Shown here: positions 22,426 through 32,591 of the stretch, one piece after another | How the letters are laid out: every line of letters begins with the position of its first letter | How positions within the stretch are numbered: position 1 is the stretch's first letter | NCBI GenBank assembly: GCA_900112325.1 | Contig: FOLJ01000003.1 | Location: forward strand, 186,001 to 250,000 | Direction of reading: 5' to 3' | Source of the DNA: Micromonospora sediminimaris | Lineage (GTDB): Bacteria > Actinomycetota > Actinomycetes > Mycobacteriales > Micromonosporaceae | DNA: 64,000 nt | Made by a program: the position numbers and the translations under genes | The notes under the pieces: model-generated | Databases searched by the model: none | The model's input: only the letters and a program-made list of their open reading frames with translations | Told to the model about the DNA's origin: nothing

Positions 22426-22469
22426 TCCTCCGGCCCGGCGATTGCCGCCGCCGGCAGCCGGGGGACACG

Positions 22470-22505
22470 CGGGTGCCGGGTGGGAGACATCCCACCCGGC
22501 ACCCG
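22470..22505. terminator. Terminator serving the minus-strand GH43 gene
   Basis: A perfect 16-bp stem (22470-22485 with 22490-22505) with a GACA tetraloop, just beyond the stop of the minus-strand gene. Confidence 0.8.
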
Positions 22506-22527
22506 TCCGGCCTCGGCTACCTGTGGC

Positions 22528-24324
22528 TCAGGCGGCGCGGGACCACTGCATGCTCGACGCGGAGCTGCACGTACGCTGCTCCAGGGCGGCACCGAGAGCG
22601 GTGGAGCCGCCAGCCACGTTCAGGCACTTGTTGCTGTTGACGTTGACCAGCTGGTGGTAGCCGTCGCCGGTCGATCGCCAGCTGAAGACCTGGTTCAGGC
22701 CATCGTGGCAGGTGTACTGGATGATCTGCGCCCCGTCGGCCGTGGAGACGTCGCGCACGTCGACGCACTTGCCACTGTGCACGCTCTGCAGCCGTACGTT
22801 GCCGTTGCCGGCGTCGAGGAAACGCCACTGCTGCCAGGCGTTGCCGTTGCTGCTCCACTGACCGATCACCGCGAGGTTGTCGAGGTTCGGCTGCTGGACG
22901 TCGACGACCTGCCCGCTGTTGCGATTGGTGATCCGGTAGGCCGTCGGTGCGCCACCGCCACCGGCGAACTGCCACCAGTTGACGTTGAACAGGCTGCCGC
23001 TGCCGCCGGCGAAACGCAGGTAGAGATCGCGTGTGCCGGTGGCGCCGGACACCCCGCAACTGGTGGTCGTCCAGGTCTGCCAGCCGCCCGTACCGGCCAC
23101 CGTGCAGGTGCCCACGAGCGGACCGCTGGCGCTGTCCAGCCGTACCTCGATACGGCCGCCGCTGGTGGCCGAGGCGACCCGCGCGGAGAAGGTGGTCGCT
23201 CCGGTGCCGAAGGCAACCCCCTTTACCTTGATGTGGTCGCCGTTGTCGATCCAGCCGACGTTCATGCCACCCTCGCTGGCCGGCTCGGTCTCGATACCCG
23301 ATCCCCAGGCGATCGTCTCGGCCTCCTGGCGTACGTACGGGTTCAACGTGCCGACCTGGGGTGCCCCGGCGGTGGTCATGTTCATGGTGGGGATGGTTCC
23401 GTTGGAGTTGTAGGTGAACTTCTCCACCGCGACCGACCGGGTGTAGCCGCCACCGCCGGGCAGCGCACCGTTGTGGTAGAAGAAGTACGACCCACCGGCG
23501 AAGTCGATCACGCCGGGGTGGTTGGTGAAGCTGGAGCCCTGCCGGGGCATGACCGTTCCCCGGTACGTCCACGGGCCGGTCGGGCCGGGTGCCGTCGAGT
23601 AGCCGATGAACTCCGAGCAGCACTCCGCCGCGAACACGTTGTAGTAGAGCCCGTTGCGCTTGTAGACCCACGGCCCCTCCTCGTAGAGGGTGGGTCGGCT
23701 GGCGTTTCCGGTCCGGGTACCGAAGCCCGCCGTGGTGAGCGGGATCTGGGTCGGACCGCCGGAGAACGAGATCATGTCAGGGTTGAGGCGTACGTACCAC
23801 AGGTTCGGGTTGCCCCAGTACAGGTACGCCTGCCCGTCGTCGTCGATGAACGCGTGCGGATCGATCTCGCCATTGCCGACCAGCGGGCGGCCGAGCGCGT
23901 CCCGGAACGGCCCCGTCGGGCTGTCCGCGACCCCGACCCCGATGACCATCTGCCCGTTCGAGCGTTGCCGGACCGGCACGTACCAGTAGAACTTCCCGTT
24001 ACGGGCGATGACGTGCCCGGCCCACGCGTTGGCGTCCGCCCAGGCGAACGTGGCCAGACTCATCGGCGTGCCGTGGTCGGTCCAGTTCACCATGTCGGCC
24101 GAGGAGAAGACCCGCCAGTCACGCATGGTGAAGTAGGTCGAGCCGTCCTCGTCGTGGCCGGTGTAGAGGTAGACCCGTCCGTCGTGCAGCATCGGTGCCG
24201 GGTCGGCGGTGTAGATGTGCTGGACGATCGGGTTGTCGGCCCGCGCCGCGCCGGGTAGCAGGGCGATCGCGCAGGTCATGCTCACGAGCACGGCGACGAC
24301 GCGGCGGAGCGCCGTGATGCTCAT
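22528..24324 (-). CDS. Secreted GH43-CBM6-CBM13 arabinofuranosidase
   Basis: The 598-residue product has a signal peptide (1-29, ending A-R-A) and a GH43 propeller with D41 (T-A-D-P-A-P), D155 (E-I-D-P-H-A-F) and E216 (Y-E-E-G-P-W) as the expected base, helper and acid. A CBM6 beta-sandwich (about 331-455, starting Q-E-A-E) and a CBM13 trefoil (about 460-598) follow. GH43 enzymes with CBM6 often remove arabinose side chains from arabinoxylan, and this is the likely role. The start overlaps the stop of the GH27 gene by ATGA, so the two form one operon under the operators near 26.2-26.3 kb. Bifunctional xylosidase activity is possible. Confidence 0.88.
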   Translation of the reverse strand: MSITALRRVVAVLVSMTCAIALLPGAARADNPIVQHIYTADPAPMLHDGRVYLYTGHDEDGSTYFTMRDWRVFSSADMVNWTDHGTPMSLATFAWADANAWAGHVIARNGKFYWYVPVRQRSNGQMVIGVGVADSPTGPFRDALGRPLVGNGEIDPHAFIDDDGQAYLYWGNPNLWYVRLNPDMISFSGGPTQIPLTTAGFGTRTGNASRPTLYEEGPWVYKRNGLYYNVFAAECCSEFIGYSTAPGPTGPWTYRGTVMPRQGSSFTNHPGVIDFAGGSYFFYHNGALPGGGGYTRSVAVEKFTYNSNGTIPTMNMTTAGAPQVGTLNPYVRQEAETIAWGSGIETEPASEGGMNVGWIDNGDHIKVKGVAFGTGATTFSARVASATSGGRIEVRLDSASGPLVGTCTVAGTGGWQTWTTTSCGVSGATGTRDLYLRFAGGSGSLFNVNWWQFAGGGGAPTAYRITNRNSGQVVDVQQPNLDNLAVIGQWSSNGNAWQQWRFLDAGNGNVRLQSVHSGKCVDVRDVSTADGAQIIQYTCHDGLNQVFSWRSTGDGYHQLVNVNSNKCLNVAGGSTALGAALEQRTCSSASSMQWSRAA

Positions 24325-25973
24325 GCCCGGCTCCACCGCTGGTTGGCGTTGCCGTGGCAGGACCAGAGGATCACCGCGGTCCCGTTGGCGGTGCCGGCGT
24401 TGTTGACGTCCAGACACAGCGACGGGAAGCGGCCGTTGCTCACCGTGCCGTTGGCGTTGAACGTCCACTGCTGGTTGGTGCCGCCGTTGCAGTCCCAGAC
24501 CTGCACCCGGGTGCCGTTGGTGGCGTTCGTCGGCACGTCCAGGCACTTGCCGAGGATCCGCAACGTCTGGCCGTCCTGGGTGATCTGCTGGTTGGCGTTG
24601 CCGTGGCAGTCCCAGATCAGGGTTCCGGTGCCGTTTGCGGTGTTCGAGTTGTCGAGATCGAGGCAGCGTCCGGCCGACTCGCTGCGCAGCCGGAAGGTGC
24701 TCGGGACCGGTGGGTTGGTGGTGCCGCCACCGCTTACCCGGTACACCACGGTGCCGTGTGCCGGCACGCTCGCGGAGATGGTCCCGGTGGTCGTGGAGGT
24801 GCCGCCGGTCCACGCGTTGAGCAACGTGAACGAGCTGCCGGTCTTGCCGATCGCCGCCGCCGTGGTGGAGATCGTCGTGGTGGAGTTGCCCTGGTTGAAC
24901 AGCGCGACCGCGACGTCACCGTTGGCCAGCCGCTTGGCCAGTACCCGCCGGGTGCCGTCGTGCGAGACCTGCACGGCCTGGAGCCCCAACGTGTCCTGGT
25001 TGATCGCGATCAGGTGCTGGTTGCGCAGGATGTCGAGCGTCGCGGCGCTGGCCGAACGCAGGTCGTTGCCCATCATCAGCGGCGCGGCCATCATCGACCA
25101 CAGCGCGAAGTGGCTGCGCATCTCGGTGTCGTTCATGCCGCCGTTGCCGACCTCCAACATGTCCGGGTCGTTGAATCCGCCCGGTGCGGCGTAGCCGGCG
25201 AGTGGCACGTTCACGTTGACGATGTTCTGGATGCCCATCGGGTAGCCGTTGGTCTGGCCGCTGTCCCAGGTGTTGGTGATGTCCTCGGTGGTCCGCCAGA
25301 GGTTGGCCACGTCGCTCCAGTTGCGTTGCGGCCCGGTCTTCTCGTGGATGCTGTTCGAGTTGATGCTGTAGACGATCGGCCGGCCGGTGGCCGCCAGCGC
25401 GTCGCGCATGATGCCGAACCGGGCCACCTGGTCGTTGATGGTGCCGGTGGGGGAGCACCAGTCGTACTTGAGGTAGTCCACCCCCCAGGCGGCGAACTGC
25501 CGGGCGTCCTGGTACTCGTGTCCGAGGCTGCCCGTGGAGCCGGGGAAGGAGTCGAAGTACTGGGCGCAGGTCTGGTCCAGGGGGCCCTGGTAGATGCCGA
25601 ACAGCAGGCCGCGGGAGTGCAGGTAGTCGCCGAGGGCCTTCATGCCGCTCGGGAACCGCTGCGGGTGGGCCTGGAGGTTGCCCTGCGCATCCCGGTCCGG
25701 GTTGAACCAGCAGTCGTCGACGACGACGTACTTGTACCCGAGGTCGCGCAGACCGTGGTTGACGATCGCGTCGGCCATCTGGCGGATGAGGGTCTCGTTG
25801 ATGTTGCAGCCGAACGTGTTCCAGGTGTTCCAGCCCATCGGCGGGGTACGGGCGACGCCGTTGTTCAGCGCCTGTGCCGGCTTGGGGGAGATGACCCCGT
25901 CGGCGAAGCTCGCGGTGAGCGTCACCGCCAGGATGCCGAGGGCGGCGGTCAGCCACCTTCTTGCGCTACGCAC
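24321..25973 (-). CDS. Secreted GH27 glycosidase with CBM13 (alpha-galactosidase or beta-L-arabinopyranosidase)
   Basis: The 550-residue product starts at GTG 25973, where AAGGAGG lies seven bases upstream. The frame is open for 100 codons more, but that part has no export signal at its start. The signal peptide is followed by the GH27 barrel with P-P-M-G-W-N-T-W, V-V-V-D-D-C-W (D86, D87), nucleophile D171 in Y-L-K-Y-D-W-C and acid/base D231 in R-T-T-E-D-I. A C-terminal beta-sandwich and a CBM13 (about 425-550, repeated N-Q-Q and N-Q-R-W motifs) follow. Related Streptomyces GH27-CBM13 enzymes cleave beta-L-arabinopyranosides. As I recall, one of the D-D pair is glutamate there; both are aspartate here, which favours galactosidase. 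Operon with the GH43-CBM6 gene. Confidence 0.85.
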   Translation of the reverse strand: MRSARRWLTAALGILAVTLTASFADGVISPKPAQALNNGVARTPPMGWNTWNTFGCNINETLIRQMADAIVNHGLRDLGYKYVVVDDCWFNPDRDAQGNLQAHPQRFPSGMKALGDYLHSRGLLFGIYQGPLDQTCAQYFDSFPGSTGSLGHEYQDARQFAAWGVDYLKYDWCSPTGTINDQVARFGIMRDALAATGRPIVYSINSNSIHEKTGPQRNWSDVANLWRTTEDITNTWDSGQTNGYPMGIQNIVNVNVPLAGYAAPGGFNDPDMLEVGNGGMNDTEMRSHFALWSMMAAPLMMGNDLRSASAATLDILRNQHLIAINQDTLGLQAVQVSHDGTRRVLAKRLANGDVAVALFNQGNSTTTISTTAAAIGKTGSSFTLLNAWTGGTSTTTGTISASVPAHGTVVYRVSGGGTTNPPVPSTFRLRSESAGRCLDLDNSNTANGTGTLIWDCHGNANQQITQDGQTLRILGKCLDVPTNATNGTRVQVWDCNGGTNQQWTFNANGTVSNGRFPSLCLDVNNAGTANGTAVILWSCHGNANQRWSRA

Positions 25974-26209
25974 GTCGAATCCTCCTTGCGTCGGTGTGGT
26001 GATCGGTCCGGTCGCCGGCATCGCGGCGTTCGGCGGGGTCCGGCCGGGTGGAACTCTGCGGGCGGATCCTGCGCACGCCGCCCACGTACGCGTGCAGTCG
26101 TCCGGGACGCCGATGTGCAGGGCCCGGATATCGCCGGTCGGCACGCTGTTTCGGGCCCCGCACGGTTGCCGCCGCGCCGTGTCGGCAGGCACCGTTCCGA
26201 TGACAGGAA

Positions 26210-26223
26210 TGTTATCGCTATCA
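26210..26223 (-). promoter_or_regulatory. LacI-type operator in the GH27-GH43 promoter
   Basis: TGTTATCGCTATCA on the plus strand. Read on the minus strand, TTTACA lies just upstream and GATAAC falls inside the site, so it probably overlaps the promoter of the minus-strand operon. Site 5 of eight. Confidence 0.65.
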
Positions 26224-26309
26224 TCAATGCCTGTAAATTGTCTGTTGCTTGCCCACACAGCCTCTCGGAGCAACAGATCTGCGTCGAAGCGAACGGAGTG
26301 GAAACCGGG

Positions 26310-26323
26310 TGTGACCGCTAACA
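26310..26323. promoter_or_regulatory. Second LacI-type operator between GH27 and lacI
   Basis: TGTGACCGCTAACA differs at one base from the site of the ChvE-type operon. It lies 100 bp from the first site and about 207 bp before the LacI-family gene, so it could act on both divergent units. Site 6 of eight. Confidence 0.6.
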
Positions 26324-26387
26324 GACAGCGATGAAGGACGCTGTGTGGCGTACGCGGACGGCCCGGCGGCCACCGGGGCGGCTACTG

Positions 26388-26413
26388 GCGCTAGACTGTG
26401 CGTGATCTAGCGC
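26388..26413 (+). promoter_or_regulatory. Inverted repeat with TAGACT in the LacI-family gene leader
   Basis: GCGCTAGA (26388-26395) and TCTAGCGC (26406-26413) flank a 10-base spacer. TAGACT inside it (26392-26397) is a plausible -10 box for the regulator gene 134 bp downstream. Confidence 0.4.
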
Positions 26414-26530
26414 TCTCCACCCGGACGGCACGGGCCGGCGTGGGCACCGCGCGAGGGGATCTTTGTACCTGAGCCGTGCCAGTCATCGCCGACGGGCTGC
26501 GGCGAGCGACTGGATTGCGGGGAGTGTGAG

Positions 26531-27541
26531 ATGGCCGTACGCGATCCTGCGATGACGGACGTGGCCCGCCTCGCCGGTGTTTCCCATCAGACGGTCTCGC
26601 GGGTGCTCAACGGGCACCCGAACGTACGCGAGCAGACTCGACTGCGCGTCCAGGCGGCCATCGCCGAACTCGGCTACCGGCCGAACCGGGCGGCCCGCGC
26701 GCTGGTCACCGGCCGCTCGCAGGTGATCGGGGTGGTCGCGCAGAACACCACCCTCTACGGTCCGGCCTCGCTGTTGGCCGCGCTGGAGCAGACGGCCGCC
26801 GAGTCCGGTTTCGCGGTAAGTGTGGGCAGCGTGCGTGACCTCGATCATCGGTCGATCTCGGCGGTGGTGGAGCGGCATCTGGCGCACCGGGTCGCCGGCA
26901 TCGTGGTGATCGCGCCGGTGGAGTCGGCCGGCGAGGCGTTGGAGCGTCTGCCGAAGGACGTGCCGCTGGTGACCGTGGACGGGGATCCGCATCGGCCGAT
27001 GCCGCTGGTGACGGTGGACCAGGCGGCCGGTGCCCGGGCCGCCACCCAGCACCTGCTCGACGCCGGTCACCGTACGGTCTGGCACGTTTCCGGTCCGTCG
27101 GACTGGTTCGACAGCGCCGGCCGGATCGAGGGCTGGCGGGCGGCCCTGACCTCGGCCGGCGCGGAGATCCCGCCGCTGGTGCCGGCGGACTGGTCCGCGG
27201 CGGCCGGCTACCGGTGCGGGCAGATGCTGGCCCGGATGCCCGACGTCACCGCCGTCTTCACCGCCAACGACCACCTGGCCCTCGGGGTGCTGCGCGCCCT
27301 GCACGAGCACGGCCGCCGGGTGCCGGACGACATCAGCGTGGTCGGCTTCGACGACGTGCCGGAGGCCGCCTACTTCATTCCGCCGTTGACCACCGTACGA
27401 CCGGATTTCGGCGCGGTGGCCCGGGCGAGCCTGGAGATGCTGCTCACCCAGATCGAGTCGGTGAGCGGTGGCGCCCTGCGCCGGACCATCGCCCCGACCC
27501 TGGTGGCCCGCCGAAGCGTAGGCCCCCCACCCCGCCCCTGA
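26531..27541 (+). CDS. LacI-family transcriptional regulator of the pentose/xylan regulon
   Basis: The 336-residue repressor has a typical LacI helix-turn-helix (about residues 8-30, D-V-A-R-L-A-G-V-S-H-Q-T-V-S-R-V-L-N), the hinge helix N-R-A-A-R-A-L and a sugar-binding core with F-T-A-N-D-H-L-A and V-V-G-F-D-D-V-P. GGGGAGTG lies upstream of the ATG. It is the only LacI-type gene in the window. It sits in the middle of the secreted glycosidases, and eight LacI-type palindromes with a central CG surround it, so I infer that it binds them. The inducer is probably L-arabinose, xylose or a short arabino- or xylo-oligosaccharide. No separate AraR or AraC gene is present. Confidence 0.88.
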   Translation: MAVRDPAMTDVARLAGVSHQTVSRVLNGHPNVREQTRLRVQAAIAELGYRPNRAARALVTGRSQVIGVVAQNTTLYGPASLLAALEQTAAESGFAVSVGSVRDLDHRSISAVVERHLAHRVAGIVVIAPVESAGEALERLPKDVPLVTVDGDPHRPMPLVTVDQAAGARAATQHLLDAGHRTVWHVSGPSDWFDSAGRIEGWRAALTSAGAEIPPLVPADWSAAAGYRCGQMLARMPDVTAVFTANDHLALGVLRALHEHGRRVPDDISVVGFDDVPEAAYFIPPLTTVRPDFGAVARASLEMLLTQIESVSGGALRRTIAPTLVARRSVGPPPRP

Positions 27542-27560
27542 CCCACCCCTCCACCGAAGG

Positions 27561-27620
27561 GTTGATCAAGAAGTTTTGGTCGGCCTGCGCGCTGGACGCG
27601 ACCAAAACTTCTTGATCAAC
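27561..27620. terminator. Long AT-rich inverted repeat between convergent genes
   Basis: A perfect 22-bp inverted repeat (27561-27582 with 27599-27620) separated by 16 bases lies between the LacI-family and xylanase genes. Each arm carries TTGATCAAGAAG and TTTTGG, clearly more AT-rich than the surroundings. It would end transcription from both sides. I recall similar TTGATCAA-containing repeats between genes in Micromonospora and Salinispora, so it may belong to a dispersed repeat family. Confidence 0.75.
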
Positions 27621-27647
27621 CGGCGATTCGTACCCGGGTGGGGTGGG

Positions 27648-29372
<1,725 letters not shown>

Positions 29373-29394
29373 AGCATGTTATCGATAACATGCT
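29373..29394. promoter_or_regulatory. LacI-type operator as a 22-bp perfect palindrome upstream of the xylanase
   Basis: The core TGTTATCGATAACA (29377-29390) is extended by AGCA and TGCT to a perfect 22-bp palindrome, the most symmetrical copy in the window. Site 7 of eight. Confidence 0.75.
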
Positions 29395-29424
29395 CAAGCG
29401 ATGACGATGGATGCAATGACGGTC

Positions 29425-29469
29425 GAGGCCGCCGGAGACGACCCCGTGGTGGGTCGCTCCGACGGCCTC
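29425..29469 (-). terminator. Terminator of the GH127 gene
   Basis: An imperfect 19-20-bp stem (29425-29444 with 29451-29469) with one bulge and a 6-base loop, just past the stop of the minus-strand gene. Confidence 0.7.
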
Positions 29470-29486
29470 GGTGACAGCGGTCAGGC

Positions 29487-32231
29487 TCAGATGAAACGCC
29501 AACGGTGGTCGCCCGCGCCGTTGTCGTCCCAGATCACGATCTGAGTGCCCTGGCTGGACGAGGCGCCGGTGACGCCGAGGACCCGCCCACCGTTGGCGGA
29601 CTGGATCCGGAAGTAGCCGTTCGCGGCGTACCGCAGCCGCCACCGGTTGCTGGCCGCGCCGTTGTCGGCCCACTGCACCACCCGGGCGCCGTTGCCGCTG
29701 CTGCCGTTCTCCACCCCCAGCACCTTGCCGCTGTGGGAGTTGCGCAGCCGCAGGTAGCCGCCACTGTCCACGATCGCGGTCCAGAGGTGGTCGGCGGTGC
29801 CGGTGTCGCCCCACTGGATCACCAGGCCGCCGTCGGCGGTGGACATGTTCTGCACGCCCAGCACGAGACCGGTGGCCAGGTTCTGGATCCGGCGGGCACC
29901 GTTGGGCACGAACCGCCACTGGTTGTCCGGCGTGCCGTTGTCCGGATCCTGGACGACCCGGGCACCCTGCGCGGTGGACCCGTTGAGGGTGGCGAGCAGC
30001 TTGCCGGTGTGCCCGTTACGGATCTTGTGTGACCCGTCGCCGACGTCCACGATCGTCCACCGGTGGTCGGCCGTGCCGGTATCGGACCATTGCAGGACCT
30101 GCGCGTTGTCGGCGGTCGACATGTTCTGCACCCCGAGCACCTTGGCACTGTTGGCGTTGCGGAACTTCACCGCGTTGCCGTCGACGACCAGCTGCCAGTC
30201 ATGGTCGGCGGTGCCGTTGTCGCCCCACTGCAACGCCGGCGCCCCGTCGGCCGTGGACATGTTCTCGATGCCGAGCACCAGGCCGCTGGCGGCGTTGGCG
30301 AGCCGGAACGTCGCCGTTCCGGTGCCCGGGGACTGGCCGTTGGCGTTCCAGTAGACGGTGTAGTTGTGCCCGTGCGCGTCGTAGAACGGGCCCAGGTTGA
30401 CCGTGGCGCCGTTGGCGGTGGCGGTGAAGGTCAACGCCGAGGTGCTGGTCCGGTTGACCGAGGTGGTGGCCAGGGCGGGCAGGGCGGAGAGCGCGGTGTT
30501 GCCGTAGTTGCCGGAGAGCACCGCGGGCCCGTAGGTGAGTGCCACCACGTTCGGATCGTCGTTGGCGGGCTGCACGATCACGCGCATCGGGAGCCGTACG
30601 GTCACCGTGTCGCCGGAGGCCCAGGATCGGGTGAGGGTCGCGTACGTGCCCGGGGTGGTGCTGATGTTCTGCGCGGCGCCGTTGACGCTGACCGTCGCTC
30701 CCTGCGTCCACGCCGGAATGCGGATCCGCATCGTCCACGACCCGCCGACGTCGCCGGTCACGGTGAGGGTCGTGGTGTCGCTGACCGGGTAGGTCGTGCT
30801 CTGGGTGACCGTGATGCCGCGCTGCGACCAGTTCAGCACCGAGGGCAGGAACAGGTTCACCGTCAGCGTGGTGTCGTTGTGGAAGTAGATCGAGTTCATC
30901 AGGGTGGTGTTGGTTTCCAGTTGCGAGCCCTGGCAGCACCAGAAGGAGTTGTAGTCCGTACTCCAGGTGCCGCCGCCCCACGCCGGTCCGACACCTCGCC
31001 GCCCGCCGGGGTTCAACGGGGTGAAGTACGTGATGTGGCCGTGGTTGTCGGCCGGGTTCTGCGCTCCGATCAGGTGGTTGAGCAGTGCCCGCTCGTAGAA
31101 GTCGAAGTACGCCACCCGGTTCGGGTCAAGCAGCCACAGCTCCCGGGTCAGCTTGAGCATGTTGTACGTGTTGCACGCCTCGCAGGTGTCGTTGCGCAGG
31201 TAGCTGGCGATGGCGTTGGGCGCCCGGAAGTGTTCGGCCTGGCTGTTGCCGCCGATGACGTAGGTGTGGGCGTTGACCGTCATGTTCCACGCGTTGCTGG
31301 CGATGTCCCGGTACCGGGTGGTGCCGGTGGCCTTGAACTCGCGGGCCGCGCCGATCCACTTCGGTACCTGGGTGTTCGCGTGCAGCCCGTTGAGTTGGTC
31401 GGAGTTGGCCGCCAGGGGATTGAACACGGCGTTGTGGTCGAACCGCTGGGCGGCGGTCAGCCAGCGGGCGTCGCCGGTCTGCTGGTACAGGTCGGTCAGC
31501 ACGGCGTTCATTCCGCCGAACTCGGTGCCCAGCATCGCCTGCATCTGCGCCGAACTCAGTCGGCTGGTGCGCCAGTCCACCCAGCCGGCGAACGCCAGTA
31601 GGACGTCGCGGGCCTGGTTGTTGCCGATGTATCGCCACACGTCGAGCAGCCCGGCCAGGGTCTTGTGGATGGCGTAGTACGGCACGTTGCCGTTGTTGAG
31701 CGTGCGGTTCTCCACGGCGGTGAAGTCGGACTCGGGAAAGCCGCTGAGGTAGCCGGTGTTGAAGCCCGCGGCACCGTTGTTGGCCTGGCACTTGGCCAAC
31801 TCGGCCACCATGTAGTTGGCCTTGTCCCGGCAGGTGGTGTCGCCGAGCACGGCCCACAGGTACGACCAGGCGCTCAGGAAGTGCCCTTGGGAGTGGGTGC
31901 GGAACGGGAAGTTGGGCGCCTCCCAGCCGCCCAGGGCCGCGGCGCCGGCGGTGGAGAGCCGGTGGTTGGCGCGGAAGTTGTAGAGCAGCCGGTTGACGTC
32001 GACGAAGCGCAGGTAGTTGACCGTGCGGTTCTGGTTGTCCAGCCAGCGGCTGGCGGTCAACCGCACCTGACCCGGCTCGAAGGCGTACGCGGAGACGCCG
32101 AGGTCGGGGCGTACCGGGGGGAGCCCCGCACTGGCGGTGCCGTTGGCCAGCGCGGGGCCGACGGCGGCGGCGACGGCGGCCGCGCCGGCGGCCCGGAGCA
32201 CGTGTCGACGGTTGAGGGACGGGTAGGGCAT
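29487..32231 (-). CDS. Secreted GH127-type beta-L-arabinofuranosidase with two CBM13 modules
   Basis: The 914-residue product begins at ATG 32231, with GGAGG five bases upstream. The frame runs on for nearly 500 codons, but that part is a shadow of the opposite MFS gene. A twin-arginine signal (N-R-R-H-V-L-R) suggests Tat export. The DUF1680/GH127 domain shows the zinc thiolate set of this class: E351-x-C353 (T-C-E-A-C-N) and C432-C433 (W-C-C-Q-G), where one cysteine is the nucleophile in the Bifidobacterium enzyme. From about residue 640 six trefoil repeats with Q-W-G-D-N-G or similar motifs form two CBM13 modules. It should release beta-linked L-arabinofuranose, for example from extensin or arabinogalactan protein glycans. 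GH146 is a close alternative. Confidence 0.87.
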   Translation of the reverse strand: MPYPSLNRRHVLRAAGAAAVAAAVGPALANGTASAGLPPVRPDLGVSAYAFEPGQVRLTASRWLDNQNRTVNYLRFVDVNRLLYNFRANHRLSTAGAAALGGWEAPNFPFRTHSQGHFLSAWSYLWAVLGDTTCRDKANYMVAELAKCQANNGAAGFNTGYLSGFPESDFTAVENRTLNNGNVPYYAIHKTLAGLLDVWRYIGNNQARDVLLAFAGWVDWRTSRLSSAQMQAMLGTEFGGMNAVLTDLYQQTGDARWLTAAQRFDHNAVFNPLAANSDQLNGLHANTQVPKWIGAAREFKATGTTRYRDIASNAWNMTVNAHTYVIGGNSQAEHFRAPNAIASYLRNDTCEACNTYNMLKLTRELWLLDPNRVAYFDFYERALLNHLIGAQNPADNHGHITYFTPLNPGGRRGVGPAWGGGTWSTDYNSFWCCQGSQLETNTTLMNSIYFHNDTTLTVNLFLPSVLNWSQRGITVTQSTTYPVSDTTTLTVTGDVGGSWTMRIRIPAWTQGATVSVNGAAQNISTTPGTYATLTRSWASGDTVTVRLPMRVIVQPANDDPNVVALTYGPAVLSGNYGNTALSALPALATTSVNRTSTSALTFTATANGATVNLGPFYDAHGHNYTVYWNANGQSPGTGTATFRLANAASGLVLGIENMSTADGAPALQWGDNGTADHDWQLVVDGNAVKFRNANSAKVLGVQNMSTADNAQVLQWSDTGTADHRWTIVDVGDGSHKIRNGHTGKLLATLNGSTAQGARVVQDPDNGTPDNQWRFVPNGARRIQNLATGLVLGVQNMSTADGGLVIQWGDTGTADHLWTAIVDSGGYLRLRNSHSGKVLGVENGSSGNGARVVQWADNGAASNRWRLRYAANGYFRIQSANGGRVLGVTGASSSQGTQIVIWDDNGAGDHRWRFI

Positions 32232-32393
32232 CACGACCTCCGTGGTGGCATGGGGGAGCGCCGCCCGACCCGGCGGGAGTGGTGGCCGACCGGGCGGCGA
32301 GGAGTGGTGCGATGACGTCGATGCGCGGCGCGCAGCGCGCAACGATCGGACCCGGCGCGTTTGCTGCGGTGGCGGCCTTGCCAAGCCCATCAA

Positions 32394-32407
32394 TGTTATC
32401 GCTAACA
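32394..32407 (-). promoter_or_regulatory. LacI-type operator upstream of the GH127 gene
   Basis: TGTTATCGCTAACA, 163 bp upstream of the start codon. Site 8 of eight. The remaining 32232-32591 interval shows no gene; the MFS promoter must also lie here but is not clear. Confidence 0.75.
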
Positions 32408-32591
32408 TACGCGGCTCTGTATGGCGACCGCAAGACGTTGATGACGGGGCTGCGGGTCGACCCGGATTGACCCTCGACCCGGTCGAGGCCGGAGGGTGCC
32501 GAGGGCAGCCGGCCGGCGTCCTCGCCGAGACCGGTCGGGCGATCGGCGACGGCAGGGGTACGTGGTGGTGGCAAGTGGGGGCCGGGCGACG

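Noticed and set aside
25974..26273. 100-codon N-terminal extension of the GH27 protein
   Set aside because: It contains an operator and promoter elements, and the AAGGAGG site points to GTG 25973 just before a signal peptide.
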